Shown: piece by piece, positions 46,401-59,106 of the stretch
Layout of the letters: each line of letters opens with the position of its first letter
Position numbering within the stretch: position 1 is the stretch's first letter
Assembly: GCF_010093535.1 (NCBI RefSeq)
Contig: NW_022985163.1
Location: 2,364,817-2,428,816, forward strand
Length of the DNA stretch: 64,000 nt
Direction of reading: 5' to 3'
Origin: Lindgomyces ingoldianus
Taxonomy: Eukaryota > Ascomycota > Dothideomycetes > Pleosporales > Lindgomycetaceae
Notes under the pieces: model-generated
The model's input: only the letters and a program-made list of their open reading frames with translations
The model's database searches: none
What the model was told of the DNA's origin: nothing
Translations under genes and position numbers: made by a program

Positions 46401-49400
46401 TTTTTAACTTTTTAAGGTAAGTAGTATCTTTATTAATTTAATTAGTAAAATGTTTTTTTTACTTTTAATATTAATTATCTGCCTTTCTTTTCTAACTAGA
46501 CTAGTGCTAATAAGCCTAATCTATGCGCCTAATTACCTAATAACAGATCTACACTAATTAGAGATCCTGTAACATGCTACTATAATAGTAGCTTGTAAAA
46601 GAAAAAGAAGCAAGACTAGATATTAACTCTATTAAAAGTAAAAAAGTATTTTTATACTCTAGCTTATAATTTTCTAGTAATAACTAAAGACATTATACTA
46701 ATAAATAATATATAAAGCATTTAAGATTATAATAAATTTAGAGTATAATTAAAAAAGATTAAAGACTAGTTAAGATAACATACCTAATAAGTATTAGGCT
46801 AAACCTAATAAAAAGAGTTCTCTAATATGTACTATTCTTTTAACCTTGCACGCCTATACCTTAGCTAAAGAGTATGCTAGAAATAAAAGTTAAGCTTAAA
46901 ATATAAGTCTTCTAGTTTAACTACTTTAGTATTATAAAATATAAGCCTTAAAAGCTTTATGTTATAGTTCTACATATAAGGCAGATAGAATTAGGTAGCA
47001 TCTAGTAGATTACCTACTACCTAACTATAAACTAGTCTATCCTAGAGCGGCCACTCCTAGACAACAGTAGAGGGGAACCACATCTAGGACTAAAGCTGCC
47101 CTAGATAGGGCAGGTAGAAGCTGCAGTAACAGCCCTACTAACACTAATTTATTACACTTTTATTATTAACAAAAAGCTAGTTTAGGTTGTAGTTAAAGTT
47201 AAAAAAAAATATTATACTTAAGTAAAATAGTAAAAGAATAATAAAGGTTTTAGTTTTATAAGAAAATTAGCTTATATAATAAAGTAGTATAAAAGTAGCT
47301 TATATTAAGGTAGGTGTAGCTAATACTCCTCTTCTCTTGTCTAGTTAGACTATAATTAATGCAGGCAAGGTAAGTAGTTATAATGTAATACTAATTAAGC
47401 ATCTTTTAAATAAATATTTACTACTTAATACTTAGCATAACAGCTACAGGCCTAATAGGCTCTTTATGTACAAGAGGGTTAGAAGGCAAAATAGCCCTAG
47501 CAAATATGTACATAAAGAGTAACATAGCAAGCAGATAAAAGGCAAAATAATAAAAAGTATAATATAGTAAGTAAAAAGTAAAAAAAAAGTATTATAGTAA
47601 ATTAAAAAAAATTAAACCTAATTTAAAAAGGCTAAGGCTAGATCTGTTATTACACAAAGCTAAAACTAGATTTCTAGAGGCACCACCTAAAATAGAATAG
47701 CGCAGGACTAATATAATTATAATAAAAGCAGATGTTACTAATAAAGCAAATATAGTAGTAGGGCAGAAATATACATGCACTGTATAGAGCAGTCTATAAA
47801 ATAACCTTAAAATACATAATATTAACTACCTTGCCTATTAAACTAGGCAGAATTAGAATAGAGATGCTAGATATAGTAGTAACATATAAAAGAGCTACAT
47901 ATAACTAGCTATAAGTAAAGATAGAATGTTATAAGTTAATACTAACAATCTTAAGCAACTAACTTTGCAACTTATTAATAGACATAGTAAAATAAAGTTA
48001 AACTAAAATCTAATACTAAATAATTAAAAAAAGTAAAGCATTATTATTTTTAGACACTAACTTTACACATGTAATTATTTAGATCTAACTATTAAACTTA
48101 CTGCTAAGTATTCTACTAATAAAGAAAAGTACTGTCTAGCTAACAGCAGTAACTATAAAACATGTGCTATTACACAATTCTTGCCCTAGATCTAGATTAC
48201 ATAAGAGCATAACAGAAACACTAACCTTTAGTTATAAAGTAGACAGAGGGAGGCTAGGCAGATTAAAGCTTTAAAGTAGGTCCTCTAGTAGTTAATTAAT
48301 TCTATCTAAAAAAGATTAGTAAACTTTATTAGTAAAGTAAAACTCTATTACAACACCTTTAAAGCGCTTAAATAAAAAGTTATTTAAAAAATTAACAGCA
48401 TTATTTTAGACTACTAATATACACCTTTACTTTAACAAAAAAGTATAGACTTCTAGGTTAGTAAGTTTCTAAAGTAGATTAAGTAGATAAATGTAAGAAT
48501 AGAATGTAAATACAAACTAAAACTACTAAATTTTAAAAAGAAGTGCAATAGACTTCTTATTACACCTAGCTAAGTCTAATATCTACTAAGTATATTCTTA
48601 GTTAGCAGGTCCTTACCTTATTTTTATATTCTTTATTAGCTGTAGAATAGTAAAGTATAGCTATAAATAGAAGTTCTAAAGGCAGGCTTGTACAGTCTAT
48701 AACCTCCTACTGCGTAAAACAATAGAAAGAATCTAGGTAAAGTCCTCTTCTAACAGCACTAGAATACCTCTAAATAGGGAGTTATTTTTTATAATATCTT
48801 ATAGTGTATAGTTAACTGCTTTAAAGTAGTACTAGTGCTGTATTAAGACTTTATCCTATATAATTAAATCTGTCTAATAAATAAGGTCTGCAGCAGAAGA
48901 GTCTGCACACATAAAGCAGGTAGATCTGTCTTTAATATTAATAAGTATTTTAAACTAATAATAAGTAGTGCAGCTGCTAAAAAGAAGAAGCGCAGCAATG
49001 CTAGATAATGCTACATACAAAACAATCTTGCGTTAGGTCTAAAAATAAGTGTAAATAGTCTTATATAAAAAAGTCTTTCTAGTTCTACTAAGGCTCTAAA
49101 TAAAGTAGTAACTAAATTATAGCATAGTAAAAATAAACTAAGTAATAGTATAAAAAACTTTTAGTTAAGCCTTATTTAGCTTATTATATATATTAGTATA
49201 ATTAAGATCCTGCTCTACAGTGTTATAATTAAGCTGCTTAGCAACTAATAAATTAACAGCCTCCTACACCTAATATCTTTATAGCATAGGCATGTTAAAA
49301 TTAAAAAGGTTTTTTCTAAATAACTTAAGCATAGCCTAGTTAATTAGCTACAGGCATAAATCTTTTATAAAATTAGTAATGCTAAAAGGCAACACTATTT

Positions 49401-52340
49401 ATTCTAAGCAGAGGGGCAGGTTATTAGATAGATGTTAAAAAAACTTATTTTATAACACTATAAAATTACTTACATTCCTAAAGACTAGGGCCTAAAAGAA
49501 GACGTAACATAACTTAAAAGTAAGTGCTAAATACTAAAGCTTAAAAAATATATACTACTATAATTTATCTTTAACTAAAAAATTAAAAGCTAAATAGGCG
49601 TTCTTAAAAGTAAGTTAGATCTAACTATTAACTATGCAAAAATGTTTAAAACTAATTACACCTAAAATTTACATAAAAAGCATTCTAAGATAAAAACACT
49701 CTCTAAAAAAAGAACTATAAAAGTAGACATAACTAATAAAGTACTAATTATGTTAGAACTAAGTCTATTTACTACTATTTTTCCCTAGATTCTAACAATA
49801 CTAGGTTAAAAAGTCCTAGTAAAGAAGATTACACTTATTTATGTAAAAAGCATTATACTTTAACTATTTTATTAATAATAATCTTTTTTGTTTAACTATA
49901 ATCTCTACCTATTTAGCACTATCCTTATTATAAAAGGTAACTATATGCTGTTCTAGTAAATGCACTACTAATTAAATAATAGAAGGCTTTTTTTTATAAA
50001 CCTTAAACTCTATTAATTACTAAACAGCCTTAGTTAGTCTAATATAGCGCATGTTTAGATACTAGGCAACCTTATTCTCTTACTAGATACAGATAATAAC
50101 TTAATTAGTGCCTTTATAAATATACTTATGTATATATTTAACTAACTTTATAGAGGCATAGACCTTTACATTAACATGTGTGTTATACTTACATAAAAGG
50201 TATAGACTATAAGGCACTACTTAGTAATTATTAACTATAACATCTTAACTATAACACTTTACAACCTAAGTTAAACTAGGTTAACACTAATATATAAAAT
50301 AACTATCTCTACTAACTAAAGTTTTATTAGTGTATTCCTTTAAAAATTACTTCTAACAAGTTGCTTAGAAAGAACGCTCTGTAGTCTACATATAGGGCAT
50401 GCTAGAATTTAAGGTTTTACATAGCCTATAAACTATAGTAGTTTTAATAATATTACTTAAAACTTTATTTAAATCTTAAGCTTTTATAAAAAGCTTAGCT
50501 TATATAACCTAATTAATAAAGTTTAAATTAAGAAACTAATTATAGTAATTATAACATAAAAAAAGTAGAATGTAAGTATAAAGTAAACTCTACTTCTAGT
50601 ACTTAATAGTATACATAATACTAGTATACTAGCTAAATACATAGTTAGTCTAGAGGTCTACAAGGAGGGAGTTAAAACGCAGCTTAAAAACACGCGTAAC
50701 TAGATCTAGCTAATCTAATAGCTAAAAGGACGTTCTAATCTCCTGCTCTAACTCTAGCTATTTAGGATTAGTAGTAAAAGTAATAAATAAAGTAGGTTAA
50801 CTAAGCTTTTAAATAATAGCTATAAAGTTCTAATAACACTATATAATAAAGCAACTACTGCTAATGTAACTTAAAAAAACAACAGTCTAAATTCTAACTA
50901 AATTAGCTTAAAAGTTGTTTTAATCTAATGTATTACACACTTCTTAATATAGATTAGCATGTAACTATTTTTAATTTACTATAATCTACTATAACTTTCT
51001 TTATTTACACTAAGCTTAGTAGTTAACAATAAATTACTAAAATAATAGACTATAATTAAAAGGCACAATAAAACTGCTACGCTAAAGAAATAAGTAGAAT
51101 TAGTAATACTTAAAATTAGTTAAAGTATCTTAGGTGCAAGACATACATAAAGTACGCAGCTGTAAACTATAGTAAAACCTAAAAGTACTCTATAAGAACA
51201 TTAAAACATAGTAAAGAGGCTAATATGCTGCATGTATATATTTAATTTTTTAGTATAAAGACTAACAGTGTCTTAGATTAAAGCTAGGTTAGTAGTAAAA
51301 AATAAAATTTTAGTTATAATCTTTAACTAGCTTATTATAGACTAGAGTAGTAATCTTTTTAGTAATAAGCAGGTTTTTTTAATGTTAATTAGCCCTAGCC
51401 TACATAATTAACTATAGTTATAAATTAAAAGTAATCTATAATTCTTTATTTTACTTATAAGCTTACTATAACTACTTATATATAGTTTTATACATTTTAA
51501 TCTAAGAATTATTATAATCTATCTTAACTATCTATAGCAGCTGTGTAAGTATAGTTAGATTAAAACTACTATTAGCCTAATACCCTATACGCGCACTGTT
51601 AGCCTAGGCAGGATTGTAAAAGTACAGCTGTGTGTAGAAGAGGACGTCCCCCTTAGCAGGCTCTAATAGGCTGTGCATATAGTACATCTCCTCTATAATC
51701 TAAAAAACTTTTATGCCTATGCTACACGCACTTTAATTTATTTATTTGTAGTTAGCTAACATAAAAGCTAAGGCTATGTTATATAATTAAAAATGCTTTT
51801 AAAAGAATCTGCTAAGTAGGTGCCTACCTTATAAAAAATAACACAGGAATAAAAGTAAATCTAAAAAAGTTAGAAGGTTAATATTACTTATTAGGCAACA
51901 TATAAAGTACTAAGGAGAATCTGCTTAACTCTTATTAACCTACTCCTTAGGCTAGTAAAAGGCACTGCAGTTAGAATAGCTACTTATAAAATTCTACATT
52001 AAACTAAAGTTAATAAAAGTAATATAGTCTATAGTAGTAATAATATATGCCTTTAGTAAATTATTTTATAAAAGACTAGCCCTTAGTTGCTTCTAATCTT
52101 TACGCATAGATAAGAATAAGGCAGGCTAATCTAAAGTGTGTTAAGAGGGTAAAAATTAAACAGGTCTTTATAAAGTTAGCTGTATATTATAATAATATAT
52201 ATGTATAGACAGCGTAGAAGAAGTAGAAGTTAGCATAAAAAACTTAAAAAAAGTTAATTATATATTATAATAGATCTAGATAGATAGTGTAGAAGAAGTA
52301 AAAAAAAGTATAAAAGTCTTAAAAAAGTATTAATATATAT
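43430..52340 (+). mobile_element. Probable LINE (Tad1-like) remnant nested in the Gypsy element
   Basis: A block of about 9 kb displaces the Gypsy RNase H and integrase zones. It begins with a more GC-rich stretch (43430-43600) that may be a promoter or 5' UTR. Plus-strand traces suggest a CCHC-type segment (about 44.95-45.05 kb), an endonuclease-like LDLTI motif (about 48.08 kb) and reverse-transcriptase-like sequence (about 48.6-48.75 kb). It ends near 52.34 kb in a small A-rich tandem repeat. All frames are destroyed, so identity and both ends are tentative. Confidence 0.4.
52183..52340 (+). repeat. Two-unit tandem repeat, about 78 bp each
   Basis: Each unit has TATATTATAAT, then AGATAGTGTAGAAGAAGTA (first copy AGACAGCGTAGAAGAAGTA), then an A-rich tail AAAAACTTAAAAAAAGTTAA. 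It fits the variable 3' tail of a LINE. Confidence 0.6.
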
Positions 52341-53710
52341 AAAATAATTAATTAAGCACTAGCATTCTGCTTAATGCAGTGTTACGCTTAGCATGTGCAG
52401 GTTAGCCCTAGCATAGACCTAATTAGACTATAGTAGCGCAAGCTTAAACATGTTTTAAAAGTTATACATTAAAGTTAACATTAGCTAATAGCTAACACAC
52501 CTAGATAAAACTAGATATAAGTGCTAAAAAATATAATAATTATAATAAAGTAACATACTGCACAGCTATGTCTATTACACTAGTAATAGAGAGCTCTAAC
52601 TTTATTAGTAGAGAAGTTAGAGAGAGGTCTGTAGTTATTATAGACTAAGCAAAAAGTAAGTAATAAGTCTATATAGTAATAATATAAAAGGATAACACTA
52701 TATAATAAAAAAAAAAGAACAGGTTAAAAAAAGAAAGTACTAATTAAAAAAAGTTAAAGTAAATTAGAGATAGATTAACTTTAAGTAGATTAAAATCCTA
52801 CTTATTAAAATAAAGCGCAGTAAGGCCTATGCTACACTAAATAAATTTATTTTTCTAAGGTCTTTAGAAATATAACTCTTTTTAAAATAGTGTCTTTATT
52901 AAGTTTAGAAAAAAACTTAATTAGGCTAGAAACCTTTAAAAAAAAATTTTATATAAAAAAAAATTTAAGCTATTTAAACTTATTATCTTAAGTAATAAAA
53001 CACCTCTAAGCTCTTACCCCCTATGCAATAGTTTATAGTATGTAAATATGCTTTTAATTTTAATATAATTAGTATAGCTTTATAGCTTAAAAAAAAAAGA
53101 AACAGTTAAAAGTATTTTATATTAGGCTAATATTATGTTAGGTGTAATCTTAAAGCCTTTACAATTCTTTGTAAAGGTTAGTAGATAACATAAAATAACT
53201 TAATATACTTATATACATTATAAATAGCTATAATACAGTAGCTTGCTATAACTTATTATTATTATAAAGTAAAGTTAACTAAGGCTGTAAAGGTATTAAA
53301 GTAGATAATATCTAGTTAGAAAAGATTAGAATAGGTTAAAGCAGATGTAGAGCTAAGGCTTAAAGTTGCACTACTATTTTGCTTAACTAGGGGGAGATCC
53401 TCTAAAACCCCCTTTTTACCTACAGCAGGCTTTACTTAGAAGGTCTTAGCAGAGCTAATTACATTTAGTAGGAAAAATTACACTGTAGAAGTAATTTTTA
53501 CACCCCTAACTGTGCAGTAGTTAATTATAATAGGAAAAAAAGAAGACTAGATTAAGCATGTAGCATAGCAGAATAATTACTTAAAGCTTAAAAATAAACA
53601 GTAACGCAGCTTTTTAGTTACTAATTTTCTACTAATTAAATTAATAGCCGGCTTATATCCGGACCAATAGGAGAGAGGGCTTGGCGGTAGAGATAGTGTA
53701 ATATTTGATG

Positions 53711-53715
53711 CGCTG
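53711..53715 (+). repeat. Solo-LTR target duplication, left (CGCTG)
   Basis: Identical to 54124-54128. Confidence 0.8.
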
Positions 53716-54123
53716 TGTAACGATTCTCGTTCCATCTCGGGTCGCCCGGAACCCATCCGAAGGGTCCCTGTATCGGCTCCGACCCTGGCTCGACCCTGAC
53801 TCGACCTGGCCCCAACTCTGCCCTGCCCCCTGCTGTTACCCCTATTCCCTCATGTATTTAGTTGCACCTCGCCCTGTAGCTAGCTCGGTAGTTTTCTGAT
53901 ATCCTACGTACAAGGCCTATAGGTGTCATTGGTATTCCCAGGTCTCTGAGTCCCCACGCACTCCCATATGCCTCTGAGTGGATTCATACCGCATTCGGAC
54001 CCATTGTCTTGCCTGCGCNNNNNNNNNNGGTATTCCCAGGTCTCTGAGTCCCCACGCACTCCCATATGCCTCTGAGTGGATTCATACCGCATTCGGACCC
54101 ATTGTCTTGCCTGCGCCGTTACA
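53716..54123 (+). mobile_element. GC-rich solo LTR of a second retrotransposon
   Basis: Starts TGTAACGATTCTCG and ends CTGCGCCGTTACA, so it has TG...CA ends with a TGTAACG/CGTTACA inverted terminus. It is bordered by the 5-bp duplication CGCTG on both sides. It is rich in G+C while everything around it is strongly AT-rich, so it inserted after the surrounding Gypsy copy had been mutated, or it was too short to be mutated. Actual length is about 310 bp, because an 88-bp segment is present twice around an artificial 10-N gap. Confidence 0.85.
53931..54116. other. Duplicated contig ends around a 10-N gap
   Basis: Bases 53931-54018 and 54029-54116 (88 bp each) appear identical and flank N at 54019-54028. 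This is the typical result of scaffolding two contigs whose ends overlap but were not merged, not a biological tandem repeat. Confidence 0.9.
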
Positions 54124-54128
54124 CGCTG
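54124..54128 (+). repeat. Solo-LTR target duplication, right (CGCTG)
   Basis: Identical to 53711-53715. Confidence 0.8.
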
Positions 54129-54599
54129 CACTTTTTAGTTTAGGTTGCTATTATTTAAAGCAGTGTACTATAGTAAGTAATTCTTTATTATAGATCTTAT
54201 AATTACTTTTTATAAGACTTATTCTTTTTAAGAAGTATGTAATAGGCCTAATAGTCCTGTCTAGCTTAGTCTAGAAAAGAACTCCTGCTACTATGTAGTC
54301 TAAGGCATTAGCTTTTACAAGTATTAGTAGTTTAAAGTTAAAGTAGTAGAGTATTAAGGCTTTAGTAAAAGCTTTCTTTAGCTAGTTAAAAAACTATTAG
54401 TAATTTAAGTTAAAGTTAAATTAAATTTTTTTTTTTAGTAAGTGTAATTATAAGGCTTACTTACTATAAAAAGTTGTTAATAAATTATTAGTAGAAGTTA
54501 GTAAATTCTATAAAAGCTTAAACATTTTTTACATTTTTTAGGTATTACTAATCTAGCATAGTCTAAACCTTAATAAGGTCTATTTAGATACTATCTATA

Positions 54600-54950
54600 A
54601 AAATTACATATTCTAAATATATAACCTTTAATTAGTAGAACTTGCATTTATTTATGTTAAGTTGCAGACCTGCTTCTTCTATAGCCTTTAGCACTAGGCG
54701 TACATGCTGTTTATGCTCTAAAAGGCTATTACTGTAGATTAGAATATTGTTAATATACATAGTGCAGAACATGTCTAGGTAGGGTTAGAGTAAGTTATTT
54801 ACAAAATGTTAAAAAGTACTAGGTGTGTTAGCTAAGCTAAAAGGCATTACTAGGTACTTAAATAGTCTATATTAAGTCTAAAACACTGTTAGCTACTTAT
54901 TACCCTTTACTATTTTTAGCTTATTAAAGGCAGTAATAATATTTAACTTT
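54600..54950 (-). pseudogene. Gypsy reverse transcriptase remnant
   Basis: Minus-strand reading shows PFSLANTPSTF, HFVNNLL-PYLDMFCTMY, INNILIYSNSLLEHKQHV and AIEEAGLQLNINKCKFY. These match the conserved fungal Gypsy RT series (PFGLxNAPATFQ, YLDDVLIYSD, H..HV..VL..L..A.L.L...KC.F). The catalytic YLDD has become YINN through G-to-A changes, so it cannot be active. Confidence 0.85.
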
Positions 54951-57329
54951 ATAAAATACTTTACTTTACTTAGTTAGCTTAGAGTTTTCTATAAAAAAGA
55001 AATTAAGTATTAGTTTTTAATAGTAATAGTGTTTAGTCTTTAGTAGTTAACATAGAATTAAAGCCTACCCCTAGGTTTCTTTATAAATAGTATAAGTAAC
55101 ACTATTAGTAAAAAGCTAGCTTAAATAAACCTTTTTTTAAGTTTTTATTAAGGTATTTTTAAAGCACTTTTAATTTATTTAGTAACATCTTATATAGTAG
55201 CCTATAACTAGGTTATTTACTAGGCTTAAAAGTTATTTAGTAATTATATAAATGTTATATTAAAAGCTTATTAGACTTATTTTAGAAAAAGATATGTAAT
55301 AAGTTATAGTAGTTTTAAGGGACTATTATTTTTAAGTTAGTGTGTTTTTAAAGAGCTAAAGCTTAGTCTATATTAGAAATTATAACTGTGTAGATTTTAT
55401 AATCTAGTTATTAAGCTAAGGTTATAAATAAAGTAGGTTCTATATAGCAGATGTCTATCTACTGTTTAAGTTCTAGTTTGTGTTTAAATTAAGTAAGTAA
55501 AAATTTCTTAAAGGCTTTTTTTTTTTAAGTTTAAGTAGTTATTAAATTATTTTATATAGCCTATTTTAGTAAAAGGCTTAGCTTATTAGCCTTACTTAAG
55601 TAGTTCTTTTCTAGGTTATTAAAAAGTAAGTCTAAAAACCTTTTATATTAAGTGCTACTTAGGTGTTATTTAGGTGTAAGTATAAGTATATATTTTAGCA
55701 TTAAAAAGAGTTAAAGTTTAAAACTTACTTTTAGTAATTAAAAGTAACTTTATGCTAATATAGCTATAGTTATTCTAGAATTAGGTTATAACATTTTATG
55801 TTTATTACATAGAGCTTAATCTGCTTCTTATAGTGTTAGTAGGTAATTATAATAGTTATAGTATAAAAAATAAAACTTTTTTTAAGTTATTTTTTATTAA
55901 ATTTAGTTAAGTAAATTATTTAGGTAAGTAGTGTTAATTAGAGATTTAGTTTACACGCTAGTTCTTTATTAATATAACTTATACTATTTACTTTTAAGTT
56001 AATAAGAGCTTATATTAAGGCTAATATAGTTTTTTATTATAAATATATAAAAATATTAACTTAGTACTTCTAGTTATTAGTAGGAGACTTAGCCTATAAG
56101 TTAGTAAAAATCTAGTGTTAAATTAGTCCTAAAGGGCAACTTAGCCCTAAGACAAGCCTTTTTGCAGGCTCCTACTGCTATAGCTGCAGCTATGTTAAGA
56201 GTAGTAAAAAAGATTAGAGCTTAAATATAAGTTAAAGCCCTTATAAAAATAAAATTAAGATAGTAAAAATCTTTAATAAGTACTAGTAGCACTACTTACA
56301 TAGACTTAAAAAAAGAGAATAAAGCAGTTTTAAAAGATATAACTATGCTTACTGCACTTAAAGTATTAACTTTTTTTTTTATAATCTTTATACTTTCTAG
56401 AACTAACTAAAGCATAATTTAAATTAATTTTTATTATATTAAGGTTCTTATTTATAACTGCGCTAGTTTAGGGGTGTATTAGGGCTTGTACAGGGAGGAA
56501 CCTTATGTTATTATTGTAGGTAGTAATTAGGTTTACATACGCGTTAAGGTTGTTTAGAAGGGGTTCTTTTACTATAGCGCGTTACAGTTTAGTTAAGAGA
56601 GAGTTATATAAGGCTATAATTAGACCTATCTTATTTAGGCCTATATTAAATGTAAGTTAGTAAAACTTAGTAAAGTGTAAAGTAAAGCTTTTTTTTTTTA
56701 TTATAAAGTGTTTAGGTAACTTAGAGCTGTTAACTTTTTATTTAAGTCTTTATAAGTTACTTATAAAAACACTATAAATTAATTTAAGTTAATAATATTT
56801 TTATTTATTAGTAAGTTAATTAAAGCTGTTACATTATAGTTAAGTTAAAAGTAGGCATATAGTAACTAAAAGTGTTTAAAAGGGAATTAGTTTACATTTT
56901 TTTTAAGTTTATATTAAAGCTTATGTAAAAAAAAAGGTAGGTCTTTCTGTTTTCTATTAAATAGTAAGGGATTAAGAAGTTAGTTAGATTTTATTACTAA
57001 GTTAAAAAAGTTATAAGTTATAAGTAGTGTTAGGTAGGAGAGAGTTAAGCTATTTCTAGACTTTTAGGTAAGCTTTAAGGCTAGTAAGTTCTTAGTTTCT
57101 ACTACTATAATAAAAGTTAAAGCAGAAATAGACTACTTAATAACATAAAGCTATTTTTTAAAGTCCTTTTAAAAAGCTTTAAAGCTTATAATATAGCAGC
57201 TTTCTTATAAAGTAAGCGCTTTTTAAAAAGCTTTTTAGCTTACTTTAATAGCTTAGAGTTATATAAGTACTAAGCTTATTAGATTAAATTTAGAGGCTAT
57301 TCTTAGCTAAAGTTTTAACATAATGTAAT

Positions 57330-57645
57330 GTTATAATTATGCACAAGTAAGGTTATAAAGCTTTATAGAGGTCTAGTTTAATTACTATGTAAAGTATTAT
57401 AGTAAGTACAAGACATTATGTAAGAAATAAAAAGGTTTAAAAAAAATTAGTAATTAAATACTTAGCTTAAAAGTCTAAGCGCTTTAAGTATAAATTAAGC
57501 CTGTTCTAGGTTTAGTTAGTGTTAAGGCAGTTTATGCTTAAGTTTATGTCTATATTGTGTTGTGTTTGTGTTAGACGTGCACTAATAATACTCTAGTACG
57601 CGTCTGATACGGTTATGTCTGGGATCTGGGGAGGATACCGTGACA
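57330..57645 (-). repeat. Gypsy right LTR (5' LTR)
   Basis: Direct-repeat partner of 41273-41599. Less mutated: it keeps CCGTGACA, TCTGGGATCTGGGGAGG and GTACGCGTCTGATACGG where the left copy has A/T. Confidence 0.85.
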
Positions 57646-57659
57646 TTTTAGTAGAAGAG

Positions 57660-59060
57660 GCTTACTATACTAGCAGCGCTTCTTTTTATTAATTAGCGCA
57701 TCTTTAACCTGCTTAAGCTTACGCTAGAGAAGAATGCAACATACTAAGAATAACTAAATAGTTTTTTTAAGCTTTTATATATCTTTTTTATAAAAATTAC
57801 TAATAACTTTATTTAAAAAGCTTTTAACTCTTTTTTAATCTTTTACACTAAGCGCTAAGCTAGTACTTTTACTAAAAAATAGTTACTTTTTTTACTTATA
57901 GTAAAATTAATTTAAGACTACTTATAGCTTAAATAGTAATAAACTAGTTACTTTAAAAGCACTAAAAATAGTTTTATGCTTAAAAAATGTTTTTTAAGCT
58001 TTATTAAATATGCTATAAAAGTTTTTTTTTTAATTAATAATAGTTTTTAGTATTTATCTATAAAGCTAGCTAGCTTAGCTAAGTAGGCTAACAAAAAAGG
58101 TTTAAACATGTAGACATTAAAAGGCTGCAGTGTATAAGTTATATATAGTAGGTATATAGCTAAGAGGATCTTATTATTATTACAGTACTTAATAAACTTT
58201 ATTAAAACATATAATTTATAGCTATTTAAAAATAAAAGTTAGTATACTTATTACACCTTTACTTTAGTCTTATAATTAAACACATGTTTAAGCTATGCTA
58301 GGCCTAGTTTATTATTTATCTAACTTATAAGTAATAAAGTAAAAAAAGCTTAATACTTAAAAAAGTTAAAATTTTATAGCTAAAAGTTTTATATATAGTT
58401 AGAAATAGCTTAGTAGATTAGTGTAAGTATAAAAAAGCTACTATTAGCGCAGATGTAAGCTATTATTATAATCTACTTATAATTACTATTCTATATAAGC
58501 TGCTACTTAATACCTTACTTATACTACTATCTAGAGAAGATTTACTTTATTTTTAATAGTACTTTAATTAAGAAGCCCTTTTTATTTATATTATAAGTAT
58601 GCTATAGTTTTATGCTATATTACTTAATTTTTTTATGTACAAGCTTAAAATATAGTAAGTACTTAAATGCTAAGTTAGCTTTATTACACACAGCGTCTAT
58701 GCTAGATGTTTATTAAGATAATAAGTTAATAAAGTGCCTTTTAATAAATTAATTAACTTAGCTTTTACTAGCTTACTTACTACTTATTTTTATTATAAAA
58801 TTTTAAATTATTTATTTTAAAAAAAATAGACCTTTTATGTAAAGTTTATTAATATACTTTACTAGCTTTTTTTTCTACACTAGGCTAAGTAGTTACTAAT
58901 TTTTAAGTTTCTCTGCACGTAGGCAGGTAACACATTAGTGACGCCTTAAGAGTGTAGATTAATTAACGCTATACTGCCTAGCTACTGCAGCATAATTTAG
59001 TAATTCTCTAGGTTTTAGTAATTTTAGCAACTCTAAAGCAGCCTTAATACTGCCTATATT
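57660..59060 (-). pseudogene. Fot1/pogo transposase remnant
   Basis: Minus-strand translation just inside the right inverted repeat gives an N-terminal psq/CENP-B-like start (SIKAALELLKLLKPREL, LNYAAVARQYSVN, STLLRRHTNV). It later gives the end of the DDE_1 catalytic region (FIKYCNNNKILLAIYLLYIT, YTLQPFNVYMFKPFF), which corresponds to the canonical YCxxNKIxLLxxPPHxTHxLQPLDVxxFxPL. PPHS-to-LLYI and LD-to-FN substitutions are all transition-type. Many stops. The C-terminal part is cut off by the Gypsy insertion. Confidence 0.8.
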
Positions 59061-59106
59061 AGTTAAGAGAGAGGTGGTTGAAGTTTTAACAGCTTCGCGC
59101 AGAACC

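Larger units (their letters stand above)
41273..57645 (-). mobile_element. Ty3/Gypsy LTR retrotransposon, heavily RIP-mutated, with internal insertions
   Basis: Direct long terminal repeats lie at about 41273-41599 and 57330-57645. On the minus strand they start TGTTACAGTATCCTCCC / TGTCACGGTATCCTCCC. Coding traces are in the order expected for a minus-strand Gypsy element. Reverse transcriptase is near 54.6-54.95 kb: PFSLANTPSTF, and YINNILIYSN where a live element has YLDDVLIYSD. Integrase is at 42.54-42.73 kb: KGYINIIVVVNYLTKY and ILDRGTQFVF. All frames are full of stops and TpA. About 10 kb extra separates the RNase H and integrase zones and appears to be another element. The class order (RT before INT) supports Gypsy rather than Copia. 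Confidence 0.85.

Noticed and set aside
47592..47780. 62-codon hydrophobic minus-strand frame
   Set aside because: Falls in AT-rich RIPed DNA, where Ile/Leu/Phe-rich frames arise by chance. It lies inside the LINE-like block.
53705..54193. Open frames on both strands across the GC-rich island
   Set aside because: They lie within the solo LTR and its artificially duplicated, N-containing segment.
41260..57650. A 5-bp target duplication for the Gypsy element
   Set aside because: Flanks read TTAAC and TTTTA, which do not match. RIP may have erased it, or the outer LTR boundary is misplaced.
41213..59060. Mitochondrial or centromeric insert as explanation for the AT-rich block
   Set aside because: LTRs, RT, integrase and pogo transposase remnants with transition-only changes explain it as RIPed transposons.
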